From contig NC_084590.1 in assembly GCF_033807715.1 (NCBI RefSeq), positions 2,451,001 to 2,515,000 on the forward strand: a DNA stretch of 64,000 nt, given 5' to 3'. This DNA comes from Cololabis saira (Eukaryota > Chordata > Actinopteri > Beloniformes > Belonidae). The stretch's first letter is position 1, and each line of letters starts with the position of its first letter. Below, in pieces: positions 1 to 11,667 of the stretch. The notes beneath the pieces were generated by a model. That model did not search any database. It saw nothing but the letters and a program-made list of their open reading frames with translations, and had not been told where the DNA came from. The position numbers and the translations under genes are program-made.

Positions 1-1843
1 CCAGGAAACTGGACCATATTACACCAGGAAACTGGACCATATTACACCAGGAAACTGGACCACATTTACACCAGGAAACTGGACCATATTACACCAGGAA
101 ACTGGACCACATTACACCAGGAAACTGGGCCATATTACACCAGGAAACTGGACCATATTACACCAGGAAACTGGACCATATCACACCAGGAAACTGGACC
201 ATATTACACCAGGAAACTGGACCATATTACACCAGGAAACTGGACCACATTACACCAGGAAACTGGGCCACATTACACCAGGAAACTGGGCCACATTACA
301 CCAGGAAACTGGACCATAGTACACCAGGAAACTGGACCATATTACACCAGGAAACTGGACCATATTACACCAGGAAACTGGACCATATTTCACCAGGAAA
401 CTGGACCATATTTCACCAGGAAACTGGACCATATTACACCAGGAAACTGGACCATATTACACCAGGAAACTGGACCATATTACACCAGGAAACTGGACCA
501 TAGTACACCAGGAAACTGGGCCACATTACACCAGGAAACTGGACCACATTACACCAGGAAACTGGGCCATATTACACCAGGAAACTGGGCCATATTACAC
601 CAGGAAACTGGACCACATTACACCAGGAAACTGGACCATATTACACCAGGAAACTGGGCCATATTACACCAGGAAACTGGACCACATTACACCAGGAAAC
701 TGGACCACATTACACCAGGAAACTGGACCACATTACACCAGGAAACTGGACCACATTACACCAGGAAACTGGGCCACATTACACCAGGAAACTGGGCCAC
801 ATTACACCAGGAAACTGGGCCACATTACACCAGGAAACTGGGCCATATTACACCAGGAAACTGGGCCATATTACACCAGGAAACTGGACCATATTACACC
901 AGGAAACTGGACCATATTTCACCAGGAAACTGGACCACATTACACCAGGAAACTGGACCATATTACACCAGGAAACTGGACCATAGTACACCAGGAAACT
1001 GGGCCACATTACACCAGGAAACTGGACCACATTACACCAGGAAACTGGGCCATATTACACCAGGAAACTGGGCCATATTACACCAGGAAACTGGACCACA
1101 TTACACCAGGAAACTGGACCATATTACACCAGGAAACTGGACCACATTACACCAGGAAACTGGACCATATTACACCAGGAAACTGGACCATATTACACCA
1201 GGAAACTGGACCACATTTACACCAGGAAACTGGACCATATTACACCAGGAAACTGGACCACATTACACCAGGAAACTGGGCCATATTACACCAGGAAACT
1301 GGGCCATATTACACCAGGAAACTGGACCATAGTACACCAGGAAACTGGACTATATTACACCAGGAAACTGGACCACATTACGCCAGGAAACTGGACCACA
1401 TTACACCAGGAAACTGGACCACATTACACCAGGAAACTGGACCACATTACACCAGGAAACTGGACCATATTACACCAGGAAACTGGACTATATTACACCG
1501 GGAAACTGGACTATATTACACCAGGAAACTGGACCACATTACGCCAGGAAACTGGACCACATTACACCAGGAAACTGGACCACATTACACCAGGAAACTG
1601 GACCACATTACACCAGGAAACTGGACCACATTACACCAGGAAACTGGACCATATTACACCAGGAAACTGGGCCACATTACACCAGAAAACATGACCATAT
1701 TACACCAGGAAACTGGACCATATTACACCAGGAAACTGGACCATATTACACCAGGAAACTGGACCATATTACACCAGGAAACTGGACCATATTACACCAG
1801 GAAACTGGACCATATTACACCAGGAAACTGGACCACATTACAC
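1..1843. repeat. 23-bp minisatellite, about 80 copies, cut by the window edge
   Basis: Head-to-tail units of 23 bases beginning CCAGGAAACTGGACC fill the first 1.84 kb. Units vary at a few positions (ggaccatatt, ggaccacatt, gggccatatt, tagtaca, tttcacc), and some variants recur in blocks, which points to multi-unit duplications. Apparent minus-strand reading frames here are only the repeat read through. The right edge runs without a break into a LINE coding remnant: the last unit reads D-H-I-T-P-V and continues M-K-S-L-H-W-L-P-V. The array therefore looks like an amplified piece of that LINE. The left end lies outside the window. Confidence 0.97.
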
Positions 1844-2500
1844 CGGTCATGAAATCACTACACTGGCTTCCAGTGAGTCAAAGGATAGAGTTTTAAATTC
1901 TACTGCTGGTCTACAAAGACCTGAATGGTCTTGGACTGGAATACATGCTGGATCTGTTAGTTCCTATGAAGCTCCCAGACCCCTGAGGTTCATCTGGATC
2001 TGTTAGTTCCTATGAAGCTCCCAGACCCCTGAGGTTCATCTGGATCTGTTAGTTCCTATGAAGCTCCCAGACCCCTGAGGTTCATCTGGATCTGTTAGTT
2101 CCTATGAAGCTCCCAGACCCCTGAGGTTCATCTGGATCTGGTTTGTTGTGGTTCCAGAACCAGAATCAAGCAAGGTTCATCAGCGTTCAGTTATTCTGCT
2201 CCTCACCGGTGGAACAAACTTCCTGTAGACCTGAGGTCTGCTCCAACTGTCACCTCCTTCATATCAGGATAAAAACATTACTGTTTACTGAAGGTACTCC
2301 TAAATTAAATACTTACCTGCTGTACTCTACTGCCCTTACTTTTAACAGCTTGTGCTTTTTATTATTTTACCTCTTTTCTTATCATTTCATTTTATTTGTT
2401 ATTTACTGTTTAATTGTGTCTTTCTGCTTTTAATGTTGATGTAAAGCACTTTGAATGACATTATGTTGAATTGTGCAATACAGATAAAGTTGCCTTGCCT
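1844..2500 (+). mobile_element. LINE 3' remnant (L2/Maui-like reverse transcriptase C-terminus and 3' UTR)
   Basis: In one frame the sequence reads MKSLHWLPVSQRIEF, a stop, then ILLLVYKDLNGLG and YMLDLLVP. This resembles the C-terminal end of L2-clade LINE reverse transcriptases common in fish (family recognised from memory). It is broken by a stop at QRIEF* and by four tandem copies of a 46-base segment. A typical LINE 3' end follows: TGTAAAGCACTTTGAATG, then 'acagataaagttgccttgcc'. It is a dead 5'-truncated copy. The clade could be wrong; the retroelement origin is fairly secure. Confidence 0.75.
1948..2131. repeat. 46-bp tandem repeat, 4 copies, inside the LINE remnant
   Basis: Four near-identical 46-base units starting CTGGATCTGTTAGTTCC follow one another, then a partial fifth. 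The unit contains the LINE coding stretch read as LLVPMKLPDP, so it is a local amplification within the element. Confidence 0.95.
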
Positions 2501-4242
2501 TTTTATAGTTGTGGTGTATGTGCTAAACTCGGAGTCAACAGACTCACCAAAGACAACCTACTCCCAAACATACTCAATACAGTACAACTAAACATTAGAA
2601 ATGGTCAAAAAGGTAATGCTATCTATAGATAGTTTTGATGGTAGTGATTTGAGATGAAAAGAAAGCCCCTGCCAGACCTCTACATTGATGTGATATGCCA
2701 ACAAAACCTGAACCGACTCACCATGGTGACTAGATCGTGGTACCAATTTTTCTTTTTCAGTCCCGTTGCATGGTTCACTTTGAGCCAAACTTATCGGAGT
2801 ACCCTGATGAGGCTCCCAGGTTCTGTGACTTCAACACAACCCTGACTCCTCACCCTTCACAAACATCCTTGACAGCTGGTTTGAGGTGTTGTTTGGCTTT
2901 CACCAAATGTCACACTGCGAATGGGTCTTACTTATTCAAAGGGCATTGTTCCAAACATATTGCGGTTTGTTCCGAAGTAATTGTGTTTTAATCGTAACTG
3001 ACATGAGAGTTGAAGATGCTAGTTGAACCTGTATTGTCTGAGATACAGCTCATGTTTTTTGTTGTTGTTTTTTTTCTTCTCTGATCATTTCATAGTCTAA
3101 CCTACAGAAGAACATGCTGTGATGGATGTTTTTGTCATGTGTGAAGTATCTTCCTCACAGATGAGTTTTAAGTTGCTTGTAAATAGATGTATAATCCTTC
3201 CCAATTTAGTGGAGCAAAAACAATTTCTTAACTCATTGGTGTTGTGTGCACCTGAATGCACCACGTGCTAACGCTTGCTGATGAACAATTAATCAGCTGC
3301 ATTTGAACTCTACACCGATTTGAACTGCATACTCAAGGTCTAAAGTGAATACTTACTGTATGAGGGGACAAATGGTGGTAATTTTGGTTTACCAGATACA
3401 TGCATTTATATTAACATCCACCACTTAATCATTTGAAACTACATCACAACTCCCCCCGCCCTCTTCTGGTCCTCCGTGTGCGGCTGGTGGCCTGGGTTCC
3501 GGGTTCTGGGGTCCGGGTTCTTCCTTGTCAGCTTCTGGTCTCTTGGGTGGCGGGGTTGTGCCTTCTCTCCTCCACTATAGTTGCAATTCAGGTAGAGCAT
3601 CGTTTTGACTGTTACACACACACAGTTACACAGACATACACACCTGCTCACTCACCTACATGCTCACTCCGCAGTTTTATATGATATATATTATACATTA
3701 AAAATGCATATATATATATACCTTCGGTTTCTTACCAACTTGCTATTAACCATTAATATATATGCAAACAAAAAAAAACATCACAATTTATGCCCTGAAA
3801 CTATTGTGTGAAGAAAAGGGAAGAAGGTGAAATGGTGAGGAAGCGAAAGTAGAGGTGAAGTAGATGCAGGAATTTAAATATGTGGATTTAACTGCTCAGG
3901 GCAATGGGGTGGGTGGGAAAGGGGCTATGAAAGGGGCTCAGTATATGGGGCTATATACTGAGTTAAGGCAGGGAGAGAAGAAGTTATCTGTGATTGAAAA
4001 TTATCGAGAGTAAAGGAAAAGATTTACGAGACAGAGACCTGAGACCTCATGTTCAAAAGTTGTGTGGATGTCATTTCAATCCCTTGTGCAAAAATCTTGC
4101 TAATGTAAAAAAAAAAATCAGTCGTTCAAAACTGTGTCTACGCCTGAATCCATGCACGTTTTCTTTGAACATCACAATCAACTTGAAATTGGTGCGTGAG
4201 CACGACACTCCTCCCTGTGTTCTCCTTTATGTAGGTTAATTT
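2501..4242. other. Stretch without a recognisable gene
   Basis: No exon-like frame with convincing splice signals was seen. 3440-3720 has a G/C-rich start, a CA-rich segment and TA dinucleotides after it, in the style of an old fish retroelement 3' region, but I cannot name it. The rest is unremarkable AT-rich DNA. Confidence 0.5.
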
Positions 4243-4510
4243 GGGGCGGCAGTAGCGCAGGTGGCAGAGCGGGTCGTCCAATGATCGGAAGGTCGGCCGT
4301 TCGAATCCCGCTCCGTCCCAGTTGCTGTCGTAGTGTCCTTGGGCAAGACACCTTACCCACCTTGCCCCGTGTGAATGTGTATGAATGTTTGGTGGTGGCC
4401 GCAGGGGCCGTTTGGCGCAATATCTCACCACCGGTGAGAATGTGTATGAATAATGGTCTCTGTAAAGCGCTCTGGGTGCCTTGAAGGGCGCTATATAAAA
4501 AGTTATTATT
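4243..4510 (+). mobile_element. tRNA-derived SINE
   Basis: The head is tRNA-like: a box A match (TAGCGCAGGTGG) about 14 bases in and a box B match (GTTCGAATCC) about 40 bases later, the layout of an internal RNA polymerase III promoter. A conserved body follows with GTGTCCTTGGGCAAGACACC. The 3' part (TGTAAAGCGCTCTGGGTG, then GCGCTATATAAA) resembles a LINE-type 3' tail used for retrotransposition. It is not a functional tRNA gene, because no acceptor-stem pairing is preserved at the expected distance. It may belong to the MetaSINE group because of the GGGCAAGACAC core; that is from memory. Confidence 0.85.
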
Positions 4511-5110
4511 CATTTGAATATGATAGGGAGGATAAATATCTATGAAAAACATCTCATCCCTACAAGGAAAATGCAAAAGCAGTTTGGAAAAAAAAGAATA
4601 AAAAATGAACTGCTCGAGAAACTCCTGTCATATAATTTTGTGGTATTTCCTCTGATTTAGGCCGTAAAACAAAACAGTGTAGCGTCTTGTGGTTGTGTTG
4701 ACCGTTATGGCCGTTGTGCATAGCTTTGTGTTGTGTTCGATGCAGGGCTGTGGGTTTGTTGTGTTTGTATGGGTTTATGTGGATGCTTATGCTTATGTGT
4801 ATCGTTACACTTTTTTTTTTGTACTTTAAGAATTGTCACCATATATACAATACAAATACAACAATGACTCTTCTCATTCCTGGCTACTTTAGGTATAACA
4901 CAATTAGTGAATTTGATCAAATGGGTTGTAATGGATATAGGAGTTCCTGCTAGCTACGTATGTTTGTGGGCAGGGGAGATGGACGAGAGATGTGGTGTAA
5001 TGGTTTAGACTTTCCCCTTGTCCAAACTGGTCCCACCACGTCACCAGCATTTCCTGGAAGAGAAGAAACCAAAACCCCCAGCCTTCATCTTGTTTCACCT
5101 GGTCTCCCCC
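4511..5110. other. No recognised feature
   Basis: AT-rich DNA with a GT-rich low-complexity patch around 4680-4810 and a T run near 4810. No coding potential was seen. Confidence 0.5.
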
Positions 5111-5225
5111 ATTAATGTTTGTTATGTTTATGTAATAATTGCTCGGGGGTCATGTTCTTTGTCTCTGGCAATCGCCTAGAGACAACTTCTGTTGTAAAAG
5201 ACGCCATAAATAAAATTGAATTGAA
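5111..5225 (+). mobile_element. LINE 3'-tail fragment (Rex3/RTE-like)
   Basis: Contains the same tail as 40420-40540: 'gctcgggggtcatgttc', 'gagacaacttctgttgta', then 'aataaaattgaattgaa'. Only the 3' end is present. Confidence 0.65.
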
Positions 5226-5488
5226 ATGAAAAATGGAATTAGGGCTGTATGAAGTGCAACTGAGACAGAATCCTCTATAGATCTGTTCTTTCATGACATG
5301 TTAGTTTTATATTAAAAAGACTACATTAGGAAGCGAGTTCTTGGCTTCAAAATGCATTTTAATGTTTATCTGTTCAGCCACACTTGTGGGATATTTTAAG
5401 GAACTGGGTTTTATCCCGATTAGGCTGGCATGATGCTGCTCAGGGATGACTGAGGGATGTCGGACCTGGCAGCAGCTCCAGCTGAAAG

Positions 5489-7110
5489 GTTCATAGAATA
5501 GAATCCTTTATTGTCACTGTAAACATTGTTTCCAACATCGCTGTGAAAATCTGTTTAGCAGCTCCACATGACAGCAAGAATCAACACACACAGAAACAAC
5601 AAGAATAATAAATACATTAAATCACTTGTACAACATTGTAATATAAAATGAACTGTACATGTAGTGCAAGGTTAGAGATAAATACTTTCTGGGGCATTAT
5701 TGCACTTGGTTGTGTGTATGAGGGGTTGGGGGATTGGTGTCAGTCCATGTCAGGTGGGCTGGGTTGGGGGGGTGATGGCTTTGACGTCCTTATGGAAAAA
5801 GGTGTTACTCAGTCTTGTGGTTCTGGATTTGAGTGTGCTATTGCTTTTTCCAGAGGGGGGAACAGGGCATGTCCGGGGTGAGAGGGGGGAACAGGGCATG
5901 TCTAAGGTGAGAGGGGGGGACAGGGCATGTCTGGGGTGAGAGGGGGGGATAGGGCATGATTTCCGGGGTGAGAGGGGGCGACAGGGCATGTCCGGGGTGA
6001 GAGGGGAGAACAGGGCATGTCTAGGGTGAGAGGGGAGAACAGGGCATGTCTAGGGTGAGAGGGGGGAAAAGGGCATGTCTAGGGTGAGAGGGGGGAACAG
6101 GGCATGTCTAGGGTGAGAGGGGGGAACAGGGCATGTCTAGGGTGAGAGGGGGGGACAGGGCATGTCTAGGGTGATGGGGGGGGGGGGGGGGGGGTGCAGG
6201 GCATGTCTAGGGTGAGAGGGGAGAACATGACATGTCAAGGGTGAGAGGGGAGAACAGGGCATGTCTAGGGTGAGTGGGGGGAACAGGGGCATGTCTAGGG
6301 TTCTCCCCGGTGTGTGGGGAGAACAGGGCGTGTCTAGGGTGAGTGGGGAGAACACGGCGTGTCTGGGGTGAGTGGGGAGAACAGGGCGTGTCCGGGGTGA
6401 GAGGGGAGAACAGGGCATGTCCAGGGTGTGTGGGGAGAACAGGGCATGTCCGGGGTGAGTGGGGAGAACAGGGCATGTCTAGGGTGAGTGGGGAGAACAG
6501 GGCATGTCTAGGGTGAGTGGGGGGAACAGGGCATGTCTAGGGTGAGTGGGGAGAACAGGGCATGTCTAGGGTGAGTGGGGGGAACAGGGCATGTCTAGGG
6601 TGAGTGGGGGGAACAGGGCATGTCTAGGGTGAGTGGGGGGAACAGGGCATGTCTAGGGTGAGTGGGGAGAACATGGCATGTCCAGGGTGAGTGGGGTCAG
6701 TGCTGATGTTTCTGGCCTTCTTTAGAAGTGGACCAGTGTAGATGTCTCTGAGGGGGGGCAGTGTGGTCCCAATGATCTTCTCCGCTGTCCTCACCACACG
6801 CTGCAGGTCCTTCCTGTCCTTAGCAGTGCAGCTAGTGGACCACACTGTGCAGCAATAGGTCAGGATGGACTCGATGGACGCACGGTAGAAGTTGGCCAGC
6901 AGGGGGCAGGGGAGGTGAGACTGTTTGAGCTTCCTGAGAAAATAGTCTCTGATGGGCCTTCTTTTTTAGCTGAACAGATGTGTGGGTGGTCCAGGTGAGG
7001 TCGGCTGAAATATGAACTTCAGAAGCTCTCCACCTCCTGTCCTCTGATGGCGAGAGTGGGGAGCACGGACTTAGATCATCTGTAGTCCACAATCAGCTCT
7101 TTGTGTAGTG
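5489..7110 (-). mobile_element. LINE fragment, minus strand, interrupted by a 29-bp minisatellite
   Basis: Read on the minus strand, 7110 to 6690 encodes a reverse-transcriptase C-terminus: ELIVDY near 7090, ANFYRASIESILTYC, then KIIGTTLPPLRDIYTG and DPTHPGHA. The frame then enters the minisatellite (5852-6695). On the far side it resumes with PPSGKSNSTLKSRTTRLSN, which is what normally follows DPTHPGH in this LINE family. The 3' UTR ends near 5489 with 'tgacaataaaggattc' and a TTCTA-type tail. Frameshifts and the minisatellite make it inactive. It is probably the same copy as 8773-8960, split by the hAT insertion at 7452-8764. Confidence 0.8.
5852..6695. repeat. 29-bp G-rich minisatellite inside a LINE reading frame
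   Basis: About 29 units of roughly 29 bases, with core GAACAGGGCATGTCTAGG and runs of 4 to 6 or more G. One run at about 6176-6194 is nearly pure G. On the minus strand the unit reads HPGHALFSPLT and close variants. The + strand has many closely spaced G runs, so quadruplex formation is plausible but untested. Confidence 0.95.
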
Positions 7111-7443
7111 ACTCTAAACCAAAAAAAAGGAAATCACTGAGAGGCTAAGTGAGGGAGCATGGTACTGCTGACTCGCTACACAAACGATAAGCCATTTCCG
7201 TCTTATTAAACCGTGTCCGCATTTATTCTCCTCCAACACCAAACAAACAGCCAAAAGCAAAGCAAGGCATTCAATCTCTGTCCGTATATATTCAAGCGGT
7301 ATTCAAGCGGTCAACAAAAAATTATACTCTCCCTACTCACCCCCTCTCCATGCAGCCACCGCGGTGAACAGGTGAATATATGCCCATTCATTCAATGACT
7401 CAGATCACTACGCCTTGACCACACCCCCCCTGTGACATACAGG
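7111..7443. other. Unassigned sequence between LINE fragment and hAT element
   Basis: Contains no LINE motif and no exon-like frame. It separates two parts of what may be one LINE, so it may itself be an insertion; clear termini were not found. Confidence 0.4.
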
Positions 7444-7451
7444 TGTCAAAC

Positions 7452-8764
7452 TAGGGCTGGGCGATTATACAATCTCGATTTGTGATCGCGATCAAATTAA
7501 GCTCGATCACGGTGATCAGCTGTGGGTCTACTTTCTCGATCACGTGCAAAACATGCTGCAGCAAAGTGCACGACAACCAATCACAACCCGCTTTCCTGGC
7601 ACCGCGCTGTCTGCATTAATAATCATGCATGACATGTCGCGGCAAGTTGCATGACCATAGGCAGTAAACTAATCACATCTGCCTCCCCTGCACTGGTGGG
7701 AGCAAGCGTGACCAGAGAGAATAAAACTACAAGACAACAACCGCAGGCTAGCGTTAGCTTAGCTTCGAGCCGACCGGGACTCACGCGGTTATTTATTTAT
7801 TTATTTCGCCGGACAACTTCTTCCGAGCGTACAGGAGGAGGGTGTGATGGATTCACAAAATGCCCTTCGTGATGGATGTATTGTGTATTCGAACCGCACT
7901 CATTAAAGTTGTGATTCGCTCTGCTTGTACCACAAATTACTCATCACCGCCGACTTCAGAAACTCCGCGGCCCCGACATGTGTGTGTGTGTGTGCGCGCG
8001 CTCAGCGGAGTGAATGTGTCGGAGCGCGGAGGCAACAAGCACAGCTCACCAGATGACGCCGTAGGCTCTGCGTTGGTGTAACGCGGGACCATAAATCAGC
8101 CTTAAATCCCTTTAGGCTAATACTGTGAGAAATAACCTCTCATAATAGCGGTACTACAGTTAATAAATGTAATAAAACTGCCGTTTCTGCTGGCTACTGA
8201 GTCCTGTAAGTGACAAGTGAGTTTTAACTCCTTAATTACCAACCAGCGTCAGAGTCACGCACAGTACACAAACAGTGATGTTAGAGAGCCACCTGTTGGT
8301 CAATTTAAGCAACCGCATCGCCAGCTGCTTGACAGTGGCTCAACTCATATTAGTTTACTGTTTTTGTTTTTAATAATGTCATTGCAATTTTATCTATGCA
8401 ATTGTGAAAAAAATGGCAAAATAAATGAAAAACTGTGAACAACCGCATTCCGTAGGCTATTCAGTACTCAGTATTCAGCCAAGTCTTTAAATTTTATTCC
8501 GCTTCAGTTTCGGCCTCAAATTTTCATTTTGGCGCATCCCTAGTTTTTTCGGTGGGTACCACTGGTAGCATTCTGGATTCTTGTTAAAACATGCTATTTG
8601 CTTTATTTGTTAATTAAAAAAAAACTAATCTCTGGTTTCTTTCTATTTTATTCCAGAAGGGAGGGGGGATCTTCTGATTTAAAAAAATCGTGATTAAAAA
8701 TCGAGATCGTTCAATATGGGAAAAAAAATCGTGATCACTTTTTTTGCCATATCGCCCAGCCCTA
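7452..8764. mobile_element. Non-autonomous hAT-type transposon
   Basis: Terminal inverted repeats TAGGGCTGGGCGAT and ATCGCCCAGCCCTA are flanked by identical 8-bp target duplications TGTCAAAC (7444-7451 and 8765-8772). Eight-base duplications and TAG-type termini are hallmarks of the hAT superfamily. The 1.3-kb interior has no transposase frame. It carries a copy of the CpG-rich palindromic mini-element at 8053-8106. Subterminal motifs (tcgatttgtgatcgcgatca on the left and 'aaaaatcgagatcg' on the right) extend the inverted repeat. Confidence 0.93.
8053..8106. repeat. CpG-rich palindromic mini-element, half copy
   Basis: Contains ACGCCGTAGGCTCTGCG followed by 'ttggtgtaacgcgg' and 'accataaatcagcctta', the right half of the element seen complete at 56543-56671. 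It lies inside the hAT element. Confidence 0.8.
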
Positions 8765-8772
8765 TGTCAAAC

Positions 8773-8960
8773 TGACAGCTGATGCCAACATAAACATAAA
8801 TATTTAGCATATGGCACCTACATCTTGGTTTTGGATGTGTTGAGGTCCAGGTTGTTCTGAGGGCACCAGTCAGTCAAGTGCTTGACCTCCTCCTTGTAGG
8901 CTGACTCATCACAAGTGTTCAAAAATGTGAAGATTCTTTCTTCAAAGCCCTCTTGAATAT
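8773..8960 (-). mobile_element. LINE reverse-transcriptase fragment, minus strand
   Basis: The minus strand reads CDESAYKEEVKHLTDWCPQN followed by NLDLNTSKTK, the block that normally precedes the ELIVDY block in the same LINE family. It fits as the upstream part of the LINE at 5489-7110. Confidence 0.75.
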
Positions 8961-9204
8961 CTAGGGAAACATATTTTGGTGTTTTGAGAAAGTGAATTTA
9001 TTATTCATTTATTATCATTTTGTACACTGGTGATTATTTTGGTTCGTGTTATTAAGGTTTGGATGGATTAATGTAAAGTGTATTATTTTGTCTTATTGTG
9101 TTGATGGGATAATGTTTGTGTGTTGGTTTGTTGGCACTAAGCCCCCTCTGTGGAATGGGGGCGCTTAGTGCCGTGGAAGCGCCGTGGCAGAGTGGAGGCT
9201 GTTA

Positions 9205-9345
9205 AGATTTACATGGGGTGGGACAAGGATGGATGAAATTAAAAATACATCTGGAGTTGGATTGTCTTGTAGACAAAGAAAGGAGGCTAGATGGAAGTGG
9301 TTTGGACACTCGCATAGGAGGGATGGTGAATACATTGGTATTCAT
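9205..9345 (+). mobile_element. LINE reverse-transcriptase C-terminal fragment
   Basis: The frame includes RWKWFGHSHRRDGEYIG, closely resembling the RWFGH-RRD-YIG block near the C-terminus of fish LINE polymerases. Only about 45 codons remain, with frameshifts. Different family from the minus-strand LINE next to it. Confidence 0.65.
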
Positions 9346-10116
9346 CATCTATTCACCATCCATGTATATGGTACATTGGCAAACTATTTTATGCTATCTA
9401 CTGTAAATGAACATAATTGTCAAACAAATGAAATTAAAAGCTGTAACATAAAGTCATGACTTTTAGGCAGTAAAACAGCAGGAAACTAAAGCAGTTAAAT
9501 GGAACGTGGTGAATCGTCTTTTTGAGGTTTCCATCGGGATCATTTTGACATTTTTATCATAGAAAGTTCTGTGGTAGATAGTAAAAATAATACCCAGGAG
9601 TTACCAGAGTGATAATTTGAGTACACTTAAATGACTCTGGTTGTCACTGTTTTGCTTTTAGTTTCCACCACATAATAGCATTTATCCTGCAGGAGAAAAA
9701 AAAAATACTCAGCCAGTGCTGAACTGAAGATATTACCAAACATGGAGCATGTAGAGAATAGAATGATAATTAGCTCTTGAAATAAAAGTGAAATCTTATC
9801 TCTAGTCTCTATTTTTCCAAATGTATACACAGCAGCTTTTTGAACAGGTGAAAAAATCTTTTTCAACACTTGTTTTGCCTGTGTTTCTTCTTGCAGCAGT
9901 TTCTGTTGACAGCTTGTCACGACTGAAAGGTCACGGTTGCTCATGTGAGTTTGGTTTCTGCGTTCTGTTGGGGACGTCTGTGCCCTGCCAGTGTGTTTGT
10001 AGACCAACTGAAAGCTGTGGGCCAGCCAAGTCCTCCTCCTTCAATACAACACCTGCAGAGCAGCAGCAGAAACCTCCTGCTGCTCAAACCATCATTCACA
10101 AAGCTGGTTGAACAAT
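9346..10116. other. No recognised feature
   Basis: AT-rich sequence without repeat termini or an exon-like frame that I can support. Open frames of about 100 codons on both strands look incidental. Confidence 0.5.
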
Positions 10117-10330
10117 GAGTGCGTTTTCATGGGAAGTTTAATTCCTCTTTAATTCGGAATTTAAATTAAATCCGATTTAAAATGAGGAAAAATGACCATG
10201 TAAACACCTAATTCCCAATGAAAATGGCCATTCCGAATTAAACTTAATTCTGAAGTAAGTGGCTGGTTTATTCTGATTTTAAATCCGAATAGAATAATTC
10301 CGTGATCATGTATACACTCATTCCGCTTTA
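10117..10330. mobile_element. AT-rich MITE (GTTTACATGGGAAG family), copy A
   Basis: Starts 'gagtgcgttttcatgggaag' and contains repeated 'ttaattc' and 'ccgaatta' motifs and 'catgtaaacacc'. The reverse complement of the same element is at 21445-21588. The right boundary is uncertain. Confidence 0.6.
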
Positions 10331-11667
10331 AATTAATTAAGGTCTTTCTGCGCTGCGCTCACACCGGTTTGAGGCAAAAACAGTAACGCATACTGGCATC
10401 TGGTAAACATGGATTAAAAAATGTTGTGTTTTTGCTTAGTAAATTATTGAATGAATTCATGTTTAACAAAACTGTCAGCACGTTTACATGCAGCAAAGAA
10501 TTGGGATTTCTGATCGTATCAGATAAACATCCAGAAGACCCAATCACTTGTCTGAGTTTACATGCTGTTCAGAGAATCGGATAAATGTCCAGAACATGGC
10601 TGACTCCGTGACGCTATGTGGCGCTGCCTGTAACCATGGTAACCATTTCAACAAAGAGCCACTTCCGGTTGACGGTTGTTTTGTTTGGCGCCAATGTTAC
10701 GCCTTCAGTATATCTTTCCACTTTATTTTGATCTGCTCCGGTGTCCTGATGAAGCTCCTCAACCACGAGCAGTTCAGGTAAAAACATTTATTTCAGGTAA
10801 AAACATTTAGTTCAGGTAAAAACATTTAGTTCAAGTAAAAATGGCAGTCAAATCAGCAAAAATGTCAGTTTGCTGGATGAAATCTATGAATTCCTGATAG
10901 AATAAGTGTGTTAGTGACAGCTCTGCTCCTCTACGCATGTGAATGAGTGTACGTTTGTGTGTACATGAAAGTACAATCTGCATTGAGGGTTCTCGCTTCA
11001 GGAATCCCGGTCTGTGATTGGACGCTACCTCTGCGTCGCCGCTGCTCATTTGCATAAAGTTCTGATTTTTCAACTTCAAATTGACGCTCTGGACGCCTCC
11101 GCTGCTCCCGCTGCCTCCGCTGCCTCTCGCAGCACTTTCATAGAAAATGAATGGCAGCCGGACGCCTGTGGCTTTCAGTGTGAATCCACGGTAACTCGCG
11201 CACGTGGCTCGATGCCATGATTTACTTTGTGAAGTAGCAACGTTAGCACAGCATGCTCTGCACACCTGAATGTGCTGCATCTTCTGTTTTTTAAAAAGCC
11301 ATAGAATCCCACAGTGTGGATCTGCTGTTCTTCTGTTAGAGCATTTTAAGAGCAGTCTCAGCTGATCCAGCTTGTGACTGCTCTGTCGAGCCACAGGCCA
11401 TTACGCAACTGCTAAAAGAGCAGCATGAAAAGTTGATACAGTCCAGCGCTCTGCTCACTCTCCTGTCCCATGACAACCTTGTAATTGCTCACATTGCGAT
11501 AAAAAAAAAATGGCATTTTATGATATCGCAATACTATTGCAAATCCAATTAACCATTCAGACCTAGTTTGGAGCATGCTGATGTCATGAGCATTGCTATA
11601 GTATAATAATTTTTTTGTGATGGAAACACAAACAGAAACCGAAAAATGTTTTGGGTTCACTAACATA
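10331..11667. other. Unassigned stretch with a short 20-bp triplication
   Basis: 10777-10842 holds three to four copies of 'ttcaggtaaaaacattta'. 10470-10600 has 'gtttacatgc' motifs like those at MITE ends but no clear partner. 10987-11220 is locally GC-rich with codon-like 'gctgcctcc' repeats but no splice-supported exon. Nothing else was recognised. Confidence 0.45.

Noticed and set aside
250..1030. Minus-strand frames with MVQFPGVMWPSFLV repeats
   Set aside because: They are the 23-bp minisatellite translated; no start context, no splice sites, and frame depends on unit number.
1..1843. CRISPR array
   Set aside because: Repeats are contiguous without unique spacers, and the genome is eukaryotic.
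4243..4320. Possible tRNA gene
   Set aside because: Box A and box B are present, but the sequence continues into a SINE body and the stems do not form a complete tRNA.
5750..6476. Proline-rich minus-strand proteins (MPCSPLSPRT type)
   Set aside because: Minisatellite sequence inside a LINE; the 29-bp unit shifts the frame each time.
10831..11394. 187-codon minus-strand open frame
   Set aside because: No family motif, low complexity in parts, no neighbouring splice-supported exon.
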